A stretch of DNA of 32,144 nt, from NCBI GenBank assembly GCA_964058805.1, contig CAXKVV010000365.1, positions 1 through 32,144 on the forward strand, given 5' to 3'. Below are positions 1-10,928 of the stretch, one piece after another. This stretch comes from Schoenoplectus triqueter. Taxonomy: Eukaryota > Streptophyta > Magnoliopsida > Poales > Cyperaceae. The notes under the pieces were generated by a model, which was given only the letters and a program-made list of their open reading frames with translations, was not told the origin of the DNA and searched no databases. Position numbers and translations under genes: made by a program. Each line of letters begins with the position of its first letter. Position 1 is the first letter of the stretch.

Positions 1-795
1 GTTTAGCAGAGAAGTTTCCGTTGATAAGGACGTAGGAAGAATGAAATTTCATAAACATAATAATACACAAAAAAATATACATATTAAAAAAATACGATAT
101 AATTATATAAAAAAATGAAGAAATTATTGTTCGATGTAGGCGAGAATAGTGTGATATTTATTTTATATTTCTTTCAAAGAGTTGGTTCAATTAATGCCAA
201 TTTTTATATTTGAACTTAAGTAATAAAAAATTCTTCATTTTATCTTTTTGAAAATTCGTAATGAAGCTAAAGAAACCATTAAAAAAACTAAATTCTTATG
301 AAAAAAAGGAAAAAAAAAACATAGAAGTGGCGACAAAATGACGTGTTGAAACCATTTTCCCTAGTTTAACAAATTCTAACGGTCCAAAGAAAGCAATAAG
401 TTGGACAACAAGAATAACATCTTGTTTGGATGGGGAGTAGAAGGGAGAGGAATAAAGGTTAGAATTATGTTTTTTTTCTCCCATCAGTTTACATGTAGAA
501 TTCAGGCCTTAGCATAATTGAATTTTGTATTCCAACTGATAAGAAAAATAATGGTCTAACAGCGACTTTACGAAATAATTAACTATTAGATGATTAAGCG
601 TCGAAGATAATGCTCACTGAGAGGTATATTAAAAATCGAAATGAGATTTTTTTTATAAATATTGAAAGGTTGATATATCATTATATGCATTCTCATTATT
701 ATCTAAAAATAAATTAACTATTAGATGAAAGCTCTCATAATTTTCATGAGTTGGTTGTCCGCAGAGGGCTTTAGATATGATCGTATATACGAATA

Positions 796-862
<67 letters not shown>

Positions 863-869
863 TTATTAT
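796..869. repeat. (ATT)n microsatellite
   Basis: About 23 almost uninterrupted ATT/TTA trinucleotides. It reads as poly-isoleucine in one frame on both strands, which explains the spurious open frames there. Likely to be length-polymorphic. Confidence 0.95.
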
Positions 870-968
870 TTGATAGAAGTATGTACAAATTCATATATAT
901 GCTCTGCAGTAGTGTACACAGGGCAATAGAATTCATGCCAAAAACCTTTTGTGTGAATTTAACAGTGA

Positions 969-1002
969 AATATTAGTTCAGTATATATACTGAACTAATA
1001 TT
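969..1002. repeat. Perfect 34-bp palindrome
   Basis: The sequence is exactly its own reverse complement. Each 17-nt arm starts AATATTAGTTCAG and the centre is TATATA. There is no spacer, so it would extrude as a cruciform or form a tight RNA hairpin. No adjoining gene explains it. It may be the collapsed end of a foldback element. Confidence 0.85.
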
Positions 1003-1519
1003 AGCGAATGATGAATCTCCCATGAATTAATAATGCACGTCAGATTTTGGCAAGAGATCCAAAAGCAAGAGGATATTCGATTAATGGATTCGATGGATGA
1101 TATCTGGACGGTCCCCAACAAGAAATCATTAATGAAGTCTTCTGGAATGGACGCACCTCATCTCTTTGCAATTGTAACACAGAAAGAATTATAAATTTCT
1201 ATTTGCCTTCATTATTGTAACTCCGATTTTAATCACCATTCCCTGATTCAAGGGATTTCTTCCAATTTGAATCTTGGATTTAGGAAATGGTTCTCATGCC
1301 ATGATGCCAACAAATGTACAAGTAATGCTTCTGAGTTCTATTTTTCTAACACAATTACATCTTGACACAGTGGCTTACTCTGATTTGTTCAAAAAACGTT
1401 TACGGAAGTTACCCCAAAGCATAAATTTTCGTGATTTTGCAATATCAATTGTAGGTCCGACAAGCTGAGAAAACCAAGAGAGGGAAAGAGCCCAAAAAAT
1501 TGCTTTCAATATTTTTTTA

Positions 1520-1836
1520 GGTAGTTTGATAATTTTTACAACCAATTTAATATAAATTTATAAATATATATATATATATTCTTAAACTTATAGATTGAGC
1601 GTGTTTCAAATTTATTATAATTTAAGCATCATTTAATATTTCATCAAACACCATTAAATTTAAACCGTTAAAATTATTATATAATTTTAATGACATTTGA
1701 TGGAATATCAAATGACACTCAAATTATATCAAACTTAAAATATAATCAATTTATAAGCTTAAGAATTTGTTTAGAAGTTTTTATTTTTAAATTTTTTTCA
1801 TAAATTTATATTAAATTAGCTGTCAAAGTTGTGGAT
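1520..1836. mobile_element. Foldback MITE-like element (family with 16921-17305)
   Basis: The left half (about 1530-1665) and right half (about 1690-1835) are diverged reverse complements of each other. Matching blocks include CAATTTAATATAAATTTA at the outer ends and CTTATAGATTGA against CTTATAAATTGA further in. There is no coding capacity. Ends and target-site duplication are unclear. It resembles the foldback at 16921-17305 in the CTTATAGATT...TTCAAATTT...ATCAAA block order, so both probably belong to one family. Confidence 0.6.
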
Positions 1837-2420
1837 CGCCACCCTTTTTTTTATCGAAACATCCGCTCATATACAGTGCTATAAAAACTATGGCACTGCT
1901 AGTGGACCAATCGATCAAATTTCAACAGTCTGGATTAGAATTGTCCTTAACAAGTAAAAGCTCTCAAAAGTCAAAACTAATCATAGCCACCGAATCGGTA
2001 GCAGGGCTTGCAATCTGCACTGCACATTGCTGATCAATGGCTGTGATTTGCACTGGCATTTCAATCATACAGAAAATCTGGAAACACGACCATAGAATAT
2101 AAGTGCTCTTCACAAAAAATAATGCATGTTGGCTCATGGATCAAGTACTACTTTTCGACTAGTTCCAAATAATAGCAGTCGGACCTTCAAAAGACTCGGG
2201 GGCAAGAGCAACACGATAAAATGGTGAATTCAATTTTAATCTTAATTTTCCTTAATGGAGTGCACAGACAGAAGAATTGTAGCCAACTGCCAGGCCAAAT
2301 ATAATTGTGCTTAATTGCAAATGATTACCATCAAGAACAATACATGCATCAAATGACGTGTAAAAGCAATGCCCCTATAAAATGAGAAGCTGCATGGAGG
2401 ATAAATCTGGAAAAATAAGA

Positions 2421-5041
2421 TTAACTTGTATTCGTGTCAGTGGTAGAGTTGTCACCATCTGCAATGACAGAGATATAGAAACATATTTGAAAAGGAAGAA
2501 CAATGATGGTTTAACAAAAAATGGCATGTTGTGAGAACAATCACCAACTATACCTTCAGATTCAGAAGCTGTGTAAATTGACCTCCTTGATCGCACTTGC
2601 TGCTGAGGCGTAGGCTGTATATACCAAGAGAAATTATGTAAGATGATTAATAACATAATAGTTTAAAAGCTAAATTACTTAAGTCGGATGGTGTTTAGAT
2701 TACCAATACGCAAGAAGTACCTAACATTTCTACACTGACATACAACATATTTGGTCTTTTGGGCAAGCACCAAATATGTGGAAGAAGAAAGTGTGAAGAC
2801 GACAACAAAAAATAATTTCCCTAACATGTGATCAACCAAATCCCTTTTGAAGCAGCAAAAGTATTGGGACAAAGCATACAAATCCTTATTGCTTGAATTC
2901 AGCGTGTATTGGTTTAGGATCAACATTTGTCTACAAATATTTTCCATAAAAGTTATTAGGTATCTGAGGCAAGCCAGTTAGACTTATAAAAGGCAGAAAA
3001 ATAGTTCAGCATCAAATGCAAATATGAGATATTGGAAGTTTTCTGCAAACAAAGAAATATATTGGTCTGAACTTTCACAGAAATCTATAATCGACAAACA
3101 AAGCAAATCTTACCAGATTATGTATTAAATTCAGATGAACAGAAAAAAAAATGCAAGGACAATTGTATAGATTTGGCCCTTGATTCTACAATTGAAACTA
3201 CACAGTATATAGATAGGATATTAAGGCATCACGGCCATCACCTGTAATTTTGGCCTAAGTGCCTCAAGTGGTCCCTTCGGCTTCTCAACAGGAGCTCCTT
3301 GCTGTTATATGGAGGAAAAAATTCAGACCAACTTCTACGTTACAAAGTTCAATTAATAAAAAATCATTATACAGCAAAACAATACATCTTGTCATATACC
3401 CATGAGTGTGAAAAAATAGCTCAATATTACTTCTGTAAACACACTGTTCAACAATTGACTAAAAGTGATAGAAGACAACAACAGATCAACTAAAAAATTT
3501 TTACATTAGAAGAGTACCTTTCCTAGAGCCCAATCAGCAGAATCAAAATAAGCACGTTCATGATCCTACAAGCAAGATGGATTTTGCATTAAATCAGTCT
3601 TTATATGCCTACTCGATTTACTTAAGTGATACAAACTAAATTCTAACAGCTTCAAAGGGGCATTGGTGTTATTAGCTTTGACAAAAGACCCTAATCACCG
3701 CCAATAATTAGTGGTGTTAGGGAAAAAGAACACAACAAGTATGATCACACCTGTGGTATAATAAAAAAGAATAGTAGTTGTCACTTCAATAGACCCTCTG
3801 CAAACATTCAATCTCATAGAGGGGTCCAAGGAGAAAATATTTTCTATCCAAAATCAAATTATTCTCAAATTGCACCTTCACTCATTATGTTTTTGTCATA
3901 TTTCTCTTTTAACCCTAATCATAATTGAGGAAAAAAACTTTTTTTTTTGCATATATAAGGGAAAGGGCTCCATCTGTCCGACAAAGACGAATATCTTAGA
4001 GAAGGAAGAAGCATTCCCTGTCCATCAACTTTGGAGACTTACAAAAACCAAAAACCACCGGTGGAAAATAAGAAAAAATAACCGGCCCTTCAAATACCTT
4101 GGAAATAAGTGGCTGCTTTTTTGGCAACATCCCTCCATATTTCTTTTTGATTGCTGCCTCCTGCCAACAAAAAGTAGGAATATGTCAAAACATAGTCTGA
4201 CAGTAATGTCAAATATTATGAACATATTTCTTTTTAAAAGCATCTCAAGAAGAAAGGTCCAAACTGCTCCTGCCACAAGCAGATCCATTATCATTGGAAA
4301 GTAATGGAAATAAGGTTAAAATTTGCATCTCTATTTCCTTCAAAGACTAAAAGAAGAAAATGCAATCCAATTGGCAAATGTCAAACTGATATCACAGTGA
4401 TAACAGGACCAGAAGAAGGGGAAAGGTGTGGGCGCTAACTGTGCCCATTCCAGGGGATCAGAAAAGGATAACTATTAAAACAGTATGACATATACAACCA
4501 AAATAACATGCCCTTTGCTCATACCACTTTTATGTGGTATCAGAGCCAACCTAGCTGAAACTGAACTGGTGCAACAAAGAACAAACCACCAACTCCATCC
4601 ACCAGAACCCCTACATCTATAATGGTCAATTAGCAATGTTTTAACCCAACTATCTTGTGGATTTTCAAAAAAAAAATCCTATCTGGCATAAATACACATC
4701 TATAATGCCTATGAAAATTAATAAGCCTAGGTGCATGTATTCTATCACCATTCATCAAACAATTTCATTAAAATGGTCTGAACTCAATGATCCAAGATGC
4801 ATCATCAAATGATAGTCAAATTGAATGAACTTTTATAGGTAGGCTATGCATTCAACAATTCAATTATAATCCCACCATTTGGTATTAAGCATTGTTATTT
4901 GATCTGAAGGACATTGTCAACCTTTTCAAGTAATTCTATTGTCAAGAATCCCATCCAAATTATTATTATCTGCATAACAAAACGAAATTGAGTAACCTGG
5001 GCTTGAGGTGAAGGCATGGAGTTGTTTGCGTCCTGGTCCAT
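2421..5041 (-). CDS. ENSA: Endosulfine family protein (ENSA/ARPP19)
   Basis: A complete gene of six coding exons: 4997-5041, 4098-4160, 3518-3565, 3242-3301, 2554-2614 and 2421-2458. All junctions are GT-AG, phases agree, and the product is 104 residues. Residues 16-36 contain KKKYGGMLPKKQPLISK, followed by DHERAYFDSADWALGK. These are the conserved endosulfine core; plant family members typically carry FDSADW where animals have FDSGDY. Ser45 in FDSADW is the equivalent of the Greatwall-kinase site that turns animal ENSA/ARPP19 into a PP2A-B55 inhibitor. Residues 53-72 (KPKGPLEALRPKLQ) and a basic VRSRRS segment follow, then a short acidic, Thr-rich tail ending DTNTS. The ATG is the first in frame after the acceptor at 5084-5085, and an upstream 5' UTR exon is likely. 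Family assignment is firm. A Greatwall-like role in this plant is inferred from the family. Confidence 0.92.
4535..4548 (+). other. Initiator-tRNA-Met-like primer-binding site in an intron
   Basis: TGGTATCAGAGCCA matches the primer-binding site used by most plant copia and TRIM elements, complementary to the 3' end of initiator tRNA-Met. It lies in the endosulfine intron 4161-4996. No flanking LTR is evident, so this is either a remnant of an LTR element or chance. Confidence 0.4.
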
Positions 5042-6016
5042 AGGTTCTTTTGTCTGTAACTCTATCCCTAAAGGATATTGCAACTGTAAAACAATTGAAG
5101 TATTTAATAACAAAATAGAAGGATAAAGCTCTCAGTTAAGTGCTTTTAAATGACCAAAAATTAGATACTAATAACAAGTTGTATCAAACTGAATCTACTT
5201 TATTCCATCAATTACACAACACATATTAGGTATTGTACTACATTCATGGCATTTCAATAGAGAAGAAAGAATTGAGAACATTGACATGGTGATCAGTATG
5301 TCTGATTGGTCATGCCAAGGAGCATTTCCTTTAATTTCTTATTTTCAATTTCAACTGTGAATTTGTCATCTCAGAAATTGAATTGTTTTGTACTAGTTAA
5401 TTAATTCATTTTTCCAAAGATTAGGTTCAACATAAGCACATATTATTCTCAGTATATGCCCCAAATATAACAGGCCAGCAATAAAAGTTCTTTGAAGATT
5501 TGGTACAGATCATAAGGACAGAATAACTTTATAGCACTGCCAACAGTTGACTAAGCAGTTGAGCTTCTATATCTAGCTTTCGTCAAGGTATATAAGTTAT
5601 CATTGCTTCAACGCATCTATAATCATGAAATTAGATTAATTCTTGATGAAATCATAAAGGTTTCCATTTGCAATTATTAGCTGCTATTGAATTTCAAAAT
5701 AAAGAGACTTCAACTGTCTGATGATCGTCTTTTATTTTACATAATATAATCACTGGTCTAAATGACTGGCTGATTAAGGATGAGAATCACATGAGATAAT
5801 GATGCATTGCTTCCTATACCAGCTGTTTATAAAATTTCAAGCAATGGAAACTCAATTGAGTTATCAAAAACAAAATCCCTAAACGATTAGCTGACGGTCG
5901 GAACTCAGGCGTCAACAACCAAAGGGATTGATGGATCTAGCAGCAAAATTCCTAATTCTTCGAAGTTGCTAATAATTACCAGAGAAAGAAGAAAAATCAG
6001 ATCTGAAGGCACTCAC

Positions 6017-6130
6017 CGTGTTTGATCTTGACTCCTGAGTCCTGAGGCTGGTGTTGTTCGACCTGTTTAGAGAAGAGAAGGAATTCAATTATGAAGGGGA
6101 CGGGAGCGGAGAGCGAAAAGTTGATTTACG
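6017..6130 (-). other. Probable 5' UTR exon of the endosulfine gene
   Basis: Reading the minus strand, a purine- and CAG-rich segment ends at a strong donor (CACG|GTGAGT, exon end at 6017). This would join the acceptor at 5084-5085, making a 5' UTR intron of about 930 nt. There is no in-frame ATG in the segment. The upstream limit is a guess from the pyrimidine-rich stretch near 6100-6120. Confidence 0.5.
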
Positions 6131-6139
6131 CATTGTGAA

Positions 6140-7292
6140 ATTCGTATGGTGATACTCTGACAGTAGAGAAACACCTGCATAAACCGATTGTGTATGGAGC
6201 CCACCTGCCAGTTAACGAAAAATTGATTTTTTTTGTATCTGCTCCAGAGGACTTTGAATTAGAAACTCAGAACCGGAAACGCTCATTCGGAGCATAGTTT
6301 ATGGTTTCGGGTCGAACAGAGTTAACGCCTAACGGTCAATATAAACCGGTAAGGTAAACTATCTTTGATGAGAACCCGATAAGTTGCACATCTCATCGGC
6401 GTAAATTGGGCTGGAAGCAGTGTGGATTCGGACGATGCATGTTGGGCCGATTCATCACACTATACTTAAATATAAAAACAAGAAATTTGCTTGTTTTAGA
6501 GTTAGCTTTCAAGTTTCAAGTTTAGAACACCAAAAGTTTTAATCTATTTTAAGTTGATGCAGTTTATTGCGATTCTATTCACCTGTGCTGGCATCTACGA
6601 GCCATTTCTAGACTCCTCTACTCTTTAGGCAACTCTCAAGCCTCCTTATCTTATTTGAACATTGGCACACAGCCACAGACCCACCAAACTTGACGTCTTC
6701 CAAAAATGAGATGCTGGGTAGAGATCTAATTGACTTGGTTACTTGGGCCCTCCATTGTCAGCTTGACTATATATGATACAATAAAGGCATCCTCAATGAG
6801 GTAGCAGCAGCTATCCCACAAGAGACTTCTAATGTGGTGCGAGGAAGAGTTCAACTGACAACCCTCAATTTGTCGTGCACATCTCTGGATCTGCTATGCT
6901 AAATTACATGTAAAAGGAGATGAGCAGCAGAAGGTGCCGAGCCTCCATTCATGCTATTAAACCCGCACAACTTGGACAGCGTTAGTCAACCACATGCATA
7001 TACTTGGCAAAATGGATCAAACATGCTCCCAAATACCACCAACAAAAAAAACTTAATTACATGAAATAGATGAATGCTAATAAATTATCCTTGAATATTA
7101 TCACAGGAAAGGACTTCTTTACCCATTGTAAATTAACAATTGTAATATAAAATGTAAAAAGAAAATGAGATGTACACAATCTCGGATGCGTGCAACAGCT
7201 ACATACCCTTCCCCAGAGTATATATATATAGGCACCATAACGTCTCTGGCTTTTACAACAGACTAAGTGTACATATTTACAATAGATGAAGC
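6140..7292. other. Intergenic region between endosulfine and RTL copy A
   Basis: This holds the promoter side of the endosulfine gene (right of about 6130) and the 3' flank of RTL copy A (left of 7293). I see no coding exon, RNA gene or clear transposon end. Confidence 0.5.
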
Positions 7293-9925
7293 TTACACCA
7301 CACATATAACTTCCTTCACCACTACAGACAGCATCTTCAAAGCCGCAGATTTTTCTGCATCCTTAACCCTTGACCTGTATTCGCCCAACACAATAAAATT
7401 ATCATTTGTGGTTTCTATATGTACTGAACATATGAAAGTTCTGCTATGAGCTGGCCCCTTTTCCTCCTCTAATCTGTAAATTCACAACAGCAAGGTCAGC
7501 ATTGTTATTTTGCATTGAAGTGAAGTATCAAGTATGCAAAGGCATTCAATTACTGTGGTACCAATGTCAGTTACTATGGTCATATCTTAGCTTAAACAGA
7601 TTGTGTGGCTCTGGGGGAAACTCATGATCATCATGCAGTATACATACAAAAAATAAAATTATTGCAAAGATCAAAGTGCCTATGATCAATTGAACATGAA
7701 TAAATGATATGCAAAAGCATACTTGTACACAGGCGGACGCCAGTGCCTCTTCATACAGAACTCATTAAGTTTCTGTTTGGCTTCTTCCTCATCTCCTACA
7801 TCCTTACGCTGTGACTTGATCAAAAGATTGGACTTTTCCCCACTCAGTTTTTCAAGTGCATCCCTTGCTGCATTTAGTCTTGCAATTGTCTTTTGCTTAG
7901 ATGATCCATAGCCAACCAACTCACTGTCAACAAGAACATTAACAATAGTTGTATGTCCTTTTTGCCAGGTGTGGAACTTGACATTTTTGCCGCTTTTCTG
8001 GCAAAGTTCGTAGAGAGTTGTCACTGGTTGTTCGCCAAAAGTGTCAGCTGTGATTAGTGGCTCCAGTAGTCTTCTAACAACCTTTGAGTTTATTTATGTA
8101 TTAGTCTGATTGTTTTGAATAACAATTAAACTAAAACAATAGAATATTTAAACCCAACTGATAGCTTAAGTTGCACCTGACCTAACCTGAAACCACCAAG
8201 ACCCATCAAAAAGAGTCAACACCATCTAATACAAATATTCCAGGAAACAAAAATGCAAAACCAAATGGCAGATCAAAAACCAAAATGATGTAATCCAATT
8301 GCTTCAGAATGTAATCTGAAAATATTTACCCTAAAGAATAACCAATCTGCAACCCAGACGGACAAAACCTGTGCTTGATTTGACTGACTAGGTGCGAACC
8401 ACATAAAACTTCCCACCTTCAAAAATCAGCAGAGAAAAATGGGGAGAGCAAGAGAGCAACACATGCTTTGATGATCCTTTAATTACAAAGAGAGGTTCAT
8501 AATCCATAATCAATCTTTAAGGATGAGCACCGGACTAGCTTATAATACCAATATGGTACCTACATTTCTTCATCCATTCGGTGCTCAACATTTACAAGCC
8601 AATACAGGGGAAGAAAATAAGCACCTTCCACATCATATCAAGGTTGAAATTACAATCCTCATAAATAGCAGCAGCTATGGCCTCGACAATGTCTGCCAGA
8701 ACCTTGGGGGCCTTTTTGGTGCTTCCACCATGGATTTGAGCCTCCTCTGGTTCTTGCATGAAAGCTTTTGTAAATTCTTCAACCTATTCATGCATTCCAA
8801 AATAATAAAAGAAGATATATGTAAAATGAGGTAATGTGGGTAGTAAGGCTCTATGTGTTGCTAATTATAAACATCCGATGTAATTAAGACATTTGTAATT
8901 AATCTAGGTGCATATATATATATATATATATATATAGGGATAGGCTATTGTGAAAACATTTGCAAATTGAGCCTAAGTGCATACGGCTCAAATTTTATCG
9001 TAACACGTCCGAAATTCGAAATTATCATTCTCAATAAATTCTTCATATCAAAATATTGGGGGATACAAAAATTTGAGGTATTTTGAGTTTTCTAAGTATT
9101 TGTTTTTGGATTTTTGAAAATCAGCAACAAAATAATAATAAAATATTGAATTGTTGTTGCTGATTTTCAAAAATCCAAAAAAAAAATACTTAGAAAACTA
9201 GAAATACCCCAAATGTTTGTATCTCCAATATTTTGATATGAAGAATTTAATGACATGATAATTTTGAATTTCATACATGTTACGATAAAATTTGAACTGT
9301 ATGCACTTGGGCTCGAAATACAAACGTTTTCACAATAGTCTAACTCTATATATATAGTCCGCCAAAATTCAATGTCTATTCTAATATTGATTCCCTGAGC
9401 TATAATTTCATGAACATATACTTCTTCTAGGAGGCCACCAGAAGTAATTAATTTGCACAACTCAGAATTTAATTAGAATCCGTCTAAGACAAGAATAAAA
9501 ACACGGTTGCCAATCAATATGCATATCTGAATCTAGATCATGTTCACTGCAATAAAAGTGAACTCAGTCTAGTTAAAGTTAGAGGAGCCCCGAACCTGTT
9601 TGTCGAGCTTAGGGGAGTTGCGCCGCACAAGACGGTAGATACCATGTCGGACAGCGACACGTGCCAGCTTCTCAGTGGATACATTAGCTGATCGAAGCGT
9701 AGAAAGGTGACCCGGGCCAAGGCCCCGGTGGGACAAGTAGAGATAGTTCGAGATCGCCAGGTTAAGCGCCGCATCTCCGACGAACTCCAGTCGCTGGTAA
9801 GAGATGGCGCCATCGGAGAAGGAAGAGTGCGTGAGCGCTTCTTCTAGAAGACTGGGGTTGTGGAAAGAGTAGCAAATGATTCGCTCCGCTTCCTTCACGC
9901 AGGAGGCGGGGTCGGAGCCGGACAT
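7293..9925 (-). CDS. RTL: RNase III-like protein, copy A
   Basis: Four exons, 9596-9925, 8625-8783, 7723-8081 and 7293-7473, give an intact 342-residue protein with consistent phases (0, 0, 2). It is predicted to cleave dsRNA. Residues about 10-165 form one RNase III domain. The signature RLEFVGDAAL supplies E47 and D51, and LADIVEAI supplies D141 and E144, so the four metal-binding acidic residues are present. Two dsRNA-binding domains follow, about 183-250 (TLYELCQKSG...AARDALEKL) and about 260-335 (AKQKLNEFCMKRHW...AEKSAALKML). One RNase III domain plus two dsRBDs is the architecture of Arabidopsis RTL2; databases may name such proteins ribonuclease 3-like protein 3. The start is the ATG at 9925, shared with copy B; the open frame continues upstream only through a TTG at 10009. 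Intron 1 carries a foldback element. The C-terminus (ending VICVV) is longer than in copy B because of a 2-nt difference at the ancestral stop. Confidence 0.9.
8906..8935. repeat. (TA)n run beside the intron-1 foldback
   Basis: An alternating TA tract forms the left flank of the foldback element in RTL copy A intron 1. A shorter TATATATATA lies at the right flank and in the corresponding place of copy B, consistent with insertion into a TA-rich target. Confidence 0.8.
8936..9349. mobile_element. ~415-bp foldback MITE in RTL copy A intron 1
   Basis: The whole element is two long inverted arms around a short AT-rich loop at about 9131-9150. Outer ends share GACTATTGTGAAAAC (GGCTATTGTGAAAAC on the left). 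The inner arms share TTCTTCATATCAAAATATTGG and, next to the loop, a nearly perfect 45-bp stem (GCTGATTTTCAAAAATCC). There is no coding capacity. A TA target-site duplication inside flanking TA repeats would fit a Tc1/mariner-like element. Copy B at about 15840-15870 has the flanks joined (GGCGCATTTATATATATAATCC), so it is an empty site and the insertion followed the gene duplication. Confidence 0.85.
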
Positions 9926-10264
9926 GAGAGCGGTGGAGCTGGATGGAGCTGGTAGTAGAGGCGCTTGGCGTTTGCTCTCGCGATCTGGGATGAATCCGTG
10001 TTCAATCAAATCAAACGGTGGCGAAATAATGGAGGCAAGAACTAAAAAGGAAGAGTGACGGGGTGACTAGTGACTAGTGAGTGGGCGCTCATTGAGATAT
10101 CTCCTCGGAGTTATAATCGTTATAAACACAATTTTTTATTTTTGATGCACAAAAAATTTATTATTATTAAATTAGAATTATAATGAATGATCGAACAACT
10201 AATAAATAGAAAACTGCATAGCTTCTGGCCTTCTGCTACATTGACCAATTACGGGGTGAGTAGT

Positions 10265-10432
10265 GGACCCGGATCCACTGTTGCGCGGCACGGTGCGGCT
10301 CAGCACGTAGTCCGTTTGATCACTTCGAGATTCGTGCTAACTTAAATATTAAAGTATTAGCACGAATCTCAAAGTGATCGAACGGACTACGTGCTGCGCC
10401 GCACCGTGCCGCGCTACAGCAGATCTGGTTCC
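10265..10432. mobile_element. Mutator-type MITE with 9-bp target-site duplication
   Basis: A 168-bp element whose arms of about 75 nt pair almost completely: GGACCCGGATCC at the left end against GGAACCAGATCT read inward from the right, then CGGCACGGTGCGG and AGCACGTAGTCCGTT on both arms. It is GC-rich, unlike its surroundings. It is flanked by the perfect 9-bp direct repeat GTGAGTAGT at 10256-10264 and 10433-10441. Long TIRs with a 9-bp duplication are typical of Mutator-like elements. It lies about 340 nt upstream of the RTL copy A ATG. Confidence 0.85.
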
Positions 10433-10928
10433 GTGAGTAGTGACGACTAATGAGTAATTGATGAATAATGTGCCTAGGGTACGGAGCTTGTCCGAAGCAC
10501 ATTATTTGGACCGTATCTTTAACGGTACAATCAAATTTCAACCTGATTAATTCAGACGATATTTGTTCTCGTCCTAATTTCAAACATAATTAGGATTAGC
10601 GTTGGTGGGGTCAAATTAATTTCCCTAAAAAAATATTTTTTTACTTTGTTAAATGAAAATAACTACACGATATTATGTTTAGTTTCATGATTATGCTTTT
10701 AAAAAATGTTTCACTACTTTCAATAGTAAAATAATAATTGAGTTAAAAACGATTTAAACGAAGTTATTTAACGATTTTTAACGATTTTAATTAAGTTTTT
10801 TATTTAACATTAAAAAAATTTATGAAATAAAAACTGAGGTTGAAACGAAATTTTTTAAAAGGTTATTCATGATTCATTCATTGGATGAAAAGAATAAAAG
10901 AAGTTTGTTGAGAAGAAGACATATATAA

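Larger units (their letters stand above)
1..1500. other. Gene-free AT-rich stretch
   Basis: I see no convincing exon here. Open frames are short, and the longest on each strand near 721-976 are translations of the ATT microsatellite. The stretch at 1020-1470 is less AT-rich and could be decayed coding or transposon sequence, but I recognise no motif in it. Confidence 0.5.

Noticed and set aside
721..976. Open frames on both strands with poly-isoleucine
   Set aside because: They are translations of the ATT microsatellite.
4025..4304. Overlapping open frames of 89 and 144 residues near 3870-4304
   Set aside because: Neither looks protein-like. The real coding exon here is 4098-4160 in another minus-strand frame, the endosulfine KKYGGMLPKK exon.
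9167..9460. 97-residue minus-strand open frame
   Set aside because: It lies across the right arm of the foldback MITE and intron 1 of RTL copy A, with no protein-like motif.
9926..10009. N-terminal extension of RTL copy A starting at 10009
   Set aside because: The codon at 10009 is TTG, not ATG. Copy B has no matching upstream start, and both copies share the ATG at MS(G/S)SDPA.
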